Assembly: GCA_947626985.1 (NCBI GenBank)
Contig: CANQUG010000021.1
Location: 1 to 51,398, forward strand
Length of the DNA: 51,398 nucleotides
Source: an uncultured Lachnospiraceae bacterium
Lineage (GTDB): Bacteria > Bacillota > Clostridia > Lachnospirales > Lachnospiraceae
Direction of reading: 5' to 3'
Part shown: in pieces, positions 50,480 to 51,398 of the stretch
Layout of the letters: every line of letters begins with the position of its first letter
Position numbering within the stretch: the stretch's first letter is position 1
Translations under genes and position numbers: made by a program
Notes under the pieces: model-generated
What the model was told of the DNA's origin: nothing
What the model saw: only the letters and a program-made list of their open reading frames with translations
The model's database searches: none

Positions 50480-51208
50480 GTGAAGTTTTATGCGGTTTTA
50501 TGGAAAGAATGGGTCGTGTTCCGAAGGACATTTTTCAGTACGAGTCTGGGGATGGCGGTGGGACCGCTGCTGTACCTGATAGCTTTCGGCTGGGGGCTTG
50601 GGAACACGGTCCAGATGGAAGGGACGAGCTATCTTGCCTTTGTGATTCCCGGTATTGTTGCCATGAACTCCATGACCAACAGCTTCAGTCCCATTGCTTA
50701 TGATATCAATTTGTCCCGTATTTACGGACAAACCTTCGAGGCCACCATGACGGCTCCCATCAGTATGAAGGTGTATACGGCCGCAAGGATTCTGGCCGGA
50801 GCTCTGCGCGGCGTGTACAGCGCCTGCCTGATTTTGCTGCTGTCTCTCCTGTTCCGGGCGGATATTTACGCGGGAGGATACTTCTGGCTGATGCTGGTCC
50901 TGAACTGTCTGGTTTTTTCCTCTCTGGGATTTATTGCGGGGCTGGTGATCAATTCCCATGCGGATATGGCTAAGGTGACAAATTTTATTATCACCCCCAT
51001 GTCTTTTCTGTGCGGCACTTTTTTCTCGCTGGACAAATTCCCGGGATTTTTGCGGCTGGTGGTGGAGATCCTGCCCCTCAGCCAGGCGGTGAGAGGTATG
51101 CGGGGCGGACTGAGAGGATCGGAAGCCGTCCTTCCTCCGGTGATTTTGCTGATATATCTGGCTGTGCTCGGGTTTGCCGCCGTCAGACTGTGCAGACGGG
51201 CGGAGTAG
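50480..51208 (+). CDS. ABC-2 type permease (NodJ/DrrB-like)
   Basis: 242 residues from GTG 50480 (AAAGGAG 6 nt upstream); an ATG overlapping the ATPase stop (50447) has a poor ribosome site. Six membrane helices, the family block SFLCGTFFSLDKFPGFLRLVVEILPLSQAV near residues 175–205 being typical of ABC-2 membrane proteins. Partner of the preceding ATPase. Confidence 0.87.
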   Translation: MKFYAVLWKEWVVFRRTFFSTSLGMAVGPLLYLIAFGWGLGNTVQMEGTSYLAFVIPGIVAMNSMTNSFSPIAYDINLSRIYGQTFEATMTAPISMKVYTAARILAGALRGVYSACLILLLSLLFRADIYAGGYFWLMLVLNCLVFSSLGFIAGLVINSHADMAKVTNFIITPMSFLCGTFFSLDKFPGFLRLVVEILPLSQAVRGMRGGLRGSEAVLPPVILLIYLAVLGFAAVRLCRRAE

Positions 51209-51343
51209 CCCTGTGGCAATTGTTACGTCGGTTGCCGTCAGTTTTCTGCCAGGCTGTGCAGACGGTCGGAGTAAATCTGCGGGGAATCAGCTTCTGATTG
51301 ATGACTGTGGAAAGAAAGGGATGCGGGGAGTGAGGTGAAAATT

Positions 51344-51398
51344 ATGAGGATTGTGTTTTTGCTGCAGGGAGACGGGATCGACTGGTTTTTCCGGCAGG
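51344..51398 (+). CDS. Start of a further gene (truncated by window end)
   Basis: ATG at 51344 preceded by GAGGTGAAAATT; 18 residues MRIVFLLQGDGIDWFFRQ run off the window. Too short to identify. By context a CobN-like large chelatase subunit is one guess; confidence in that guess is low. Confidence 0.5.
   Translation, partial: MRIVFLLQGDGIDWFFRQ

Overview
The window looks like chromosome from an anaerobic, low-to-mid GC Bacillota, most probably a Lachnospiraceae-type Clostridia. The signs are strong AGGAGG ribosome sites, several TTG starts, TTGACA/TATAAT-type promoters, a ComEA–response regulator–histidine kinase–GerMN–ComEC–HolA–S20 block, a FeoA/FeoA/FeoB operon with a FeoB-associated Cys-rich protein, two citrate synthase paralogues, and a cobalamin riboswitch operon. 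No rRNA, CRISPR array or complete insertion sequence is visible. This taxonomic call is inference from gene content.

Layout. 1–2.8 kb: end of a large secreted protein with a Pro/Thr-rich repeat linker and two fibronectin III modules; its 5' part is out of frame across a G9 tract. 2.9–7.5 kb (minus): a MarR regulator and a heterodimeric ABC exporter, behind a consensus promoter with a palindromic operator. 7.5–7.9 kb: non-coding tandem repeats and a 259-bp long inverted-repeat element. 8–10.8 kb: a uroporphyrinogen-decarboxylase-family protein divergent from a PucR-type regulator. 10.8–15.3 kb (minus): an EamA transporter, a membrane-anchored hydrolase, and a two-component system with repeats in its leader. 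15.6–20.5 kb: tRNA-Glu, an AlaA-type aminotransferase, a citrate synthase, yqeG–aroK–efp. 20.7–23.7 kb: an Rpn/PD-(D/E)XK nuclease-like protein with a repetitive coiled coil, tmRNA, 67-bp tandem repeats, rhaD. 24–27.8 kb: ferrous iron uptake operon with a membrane-anchored HMA protein. 28–36 kb: a small transporter, then the comEA/two-component/GerMN/comEC/holA run, and convergent rpsT. 36.4–40.8 kb: second citrate synthase, a sodium:solute symporter, tRNA-Arg, and an unknown membrane protein.

40.8–51.4 kb is the most distinctive part. A cobalamin riboswitch with a visible terminator/antiterminator switch precedes a ChlI-like AAA+ ATPase, a BtuCD-F type corrinoid importer, a ChlI/ChlD fusion with an intact ATPase site and a VWA domain, a CbiZ adenosylcobinamide amidohydrolase, an ABC-2 exporter pair, and the first codons of another gene at the window edge. 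Together these suggest B12-repressed corrinoid uptake and remodelling coupled to a chelatase-type motor. The large chelatase subunit (CobN-like) is not in the window and would be expected just beyond it.

A cross-cutting feature is that many intergenic spacers carry degenerate tandem duplications with periods from about 11 to 67 bp.
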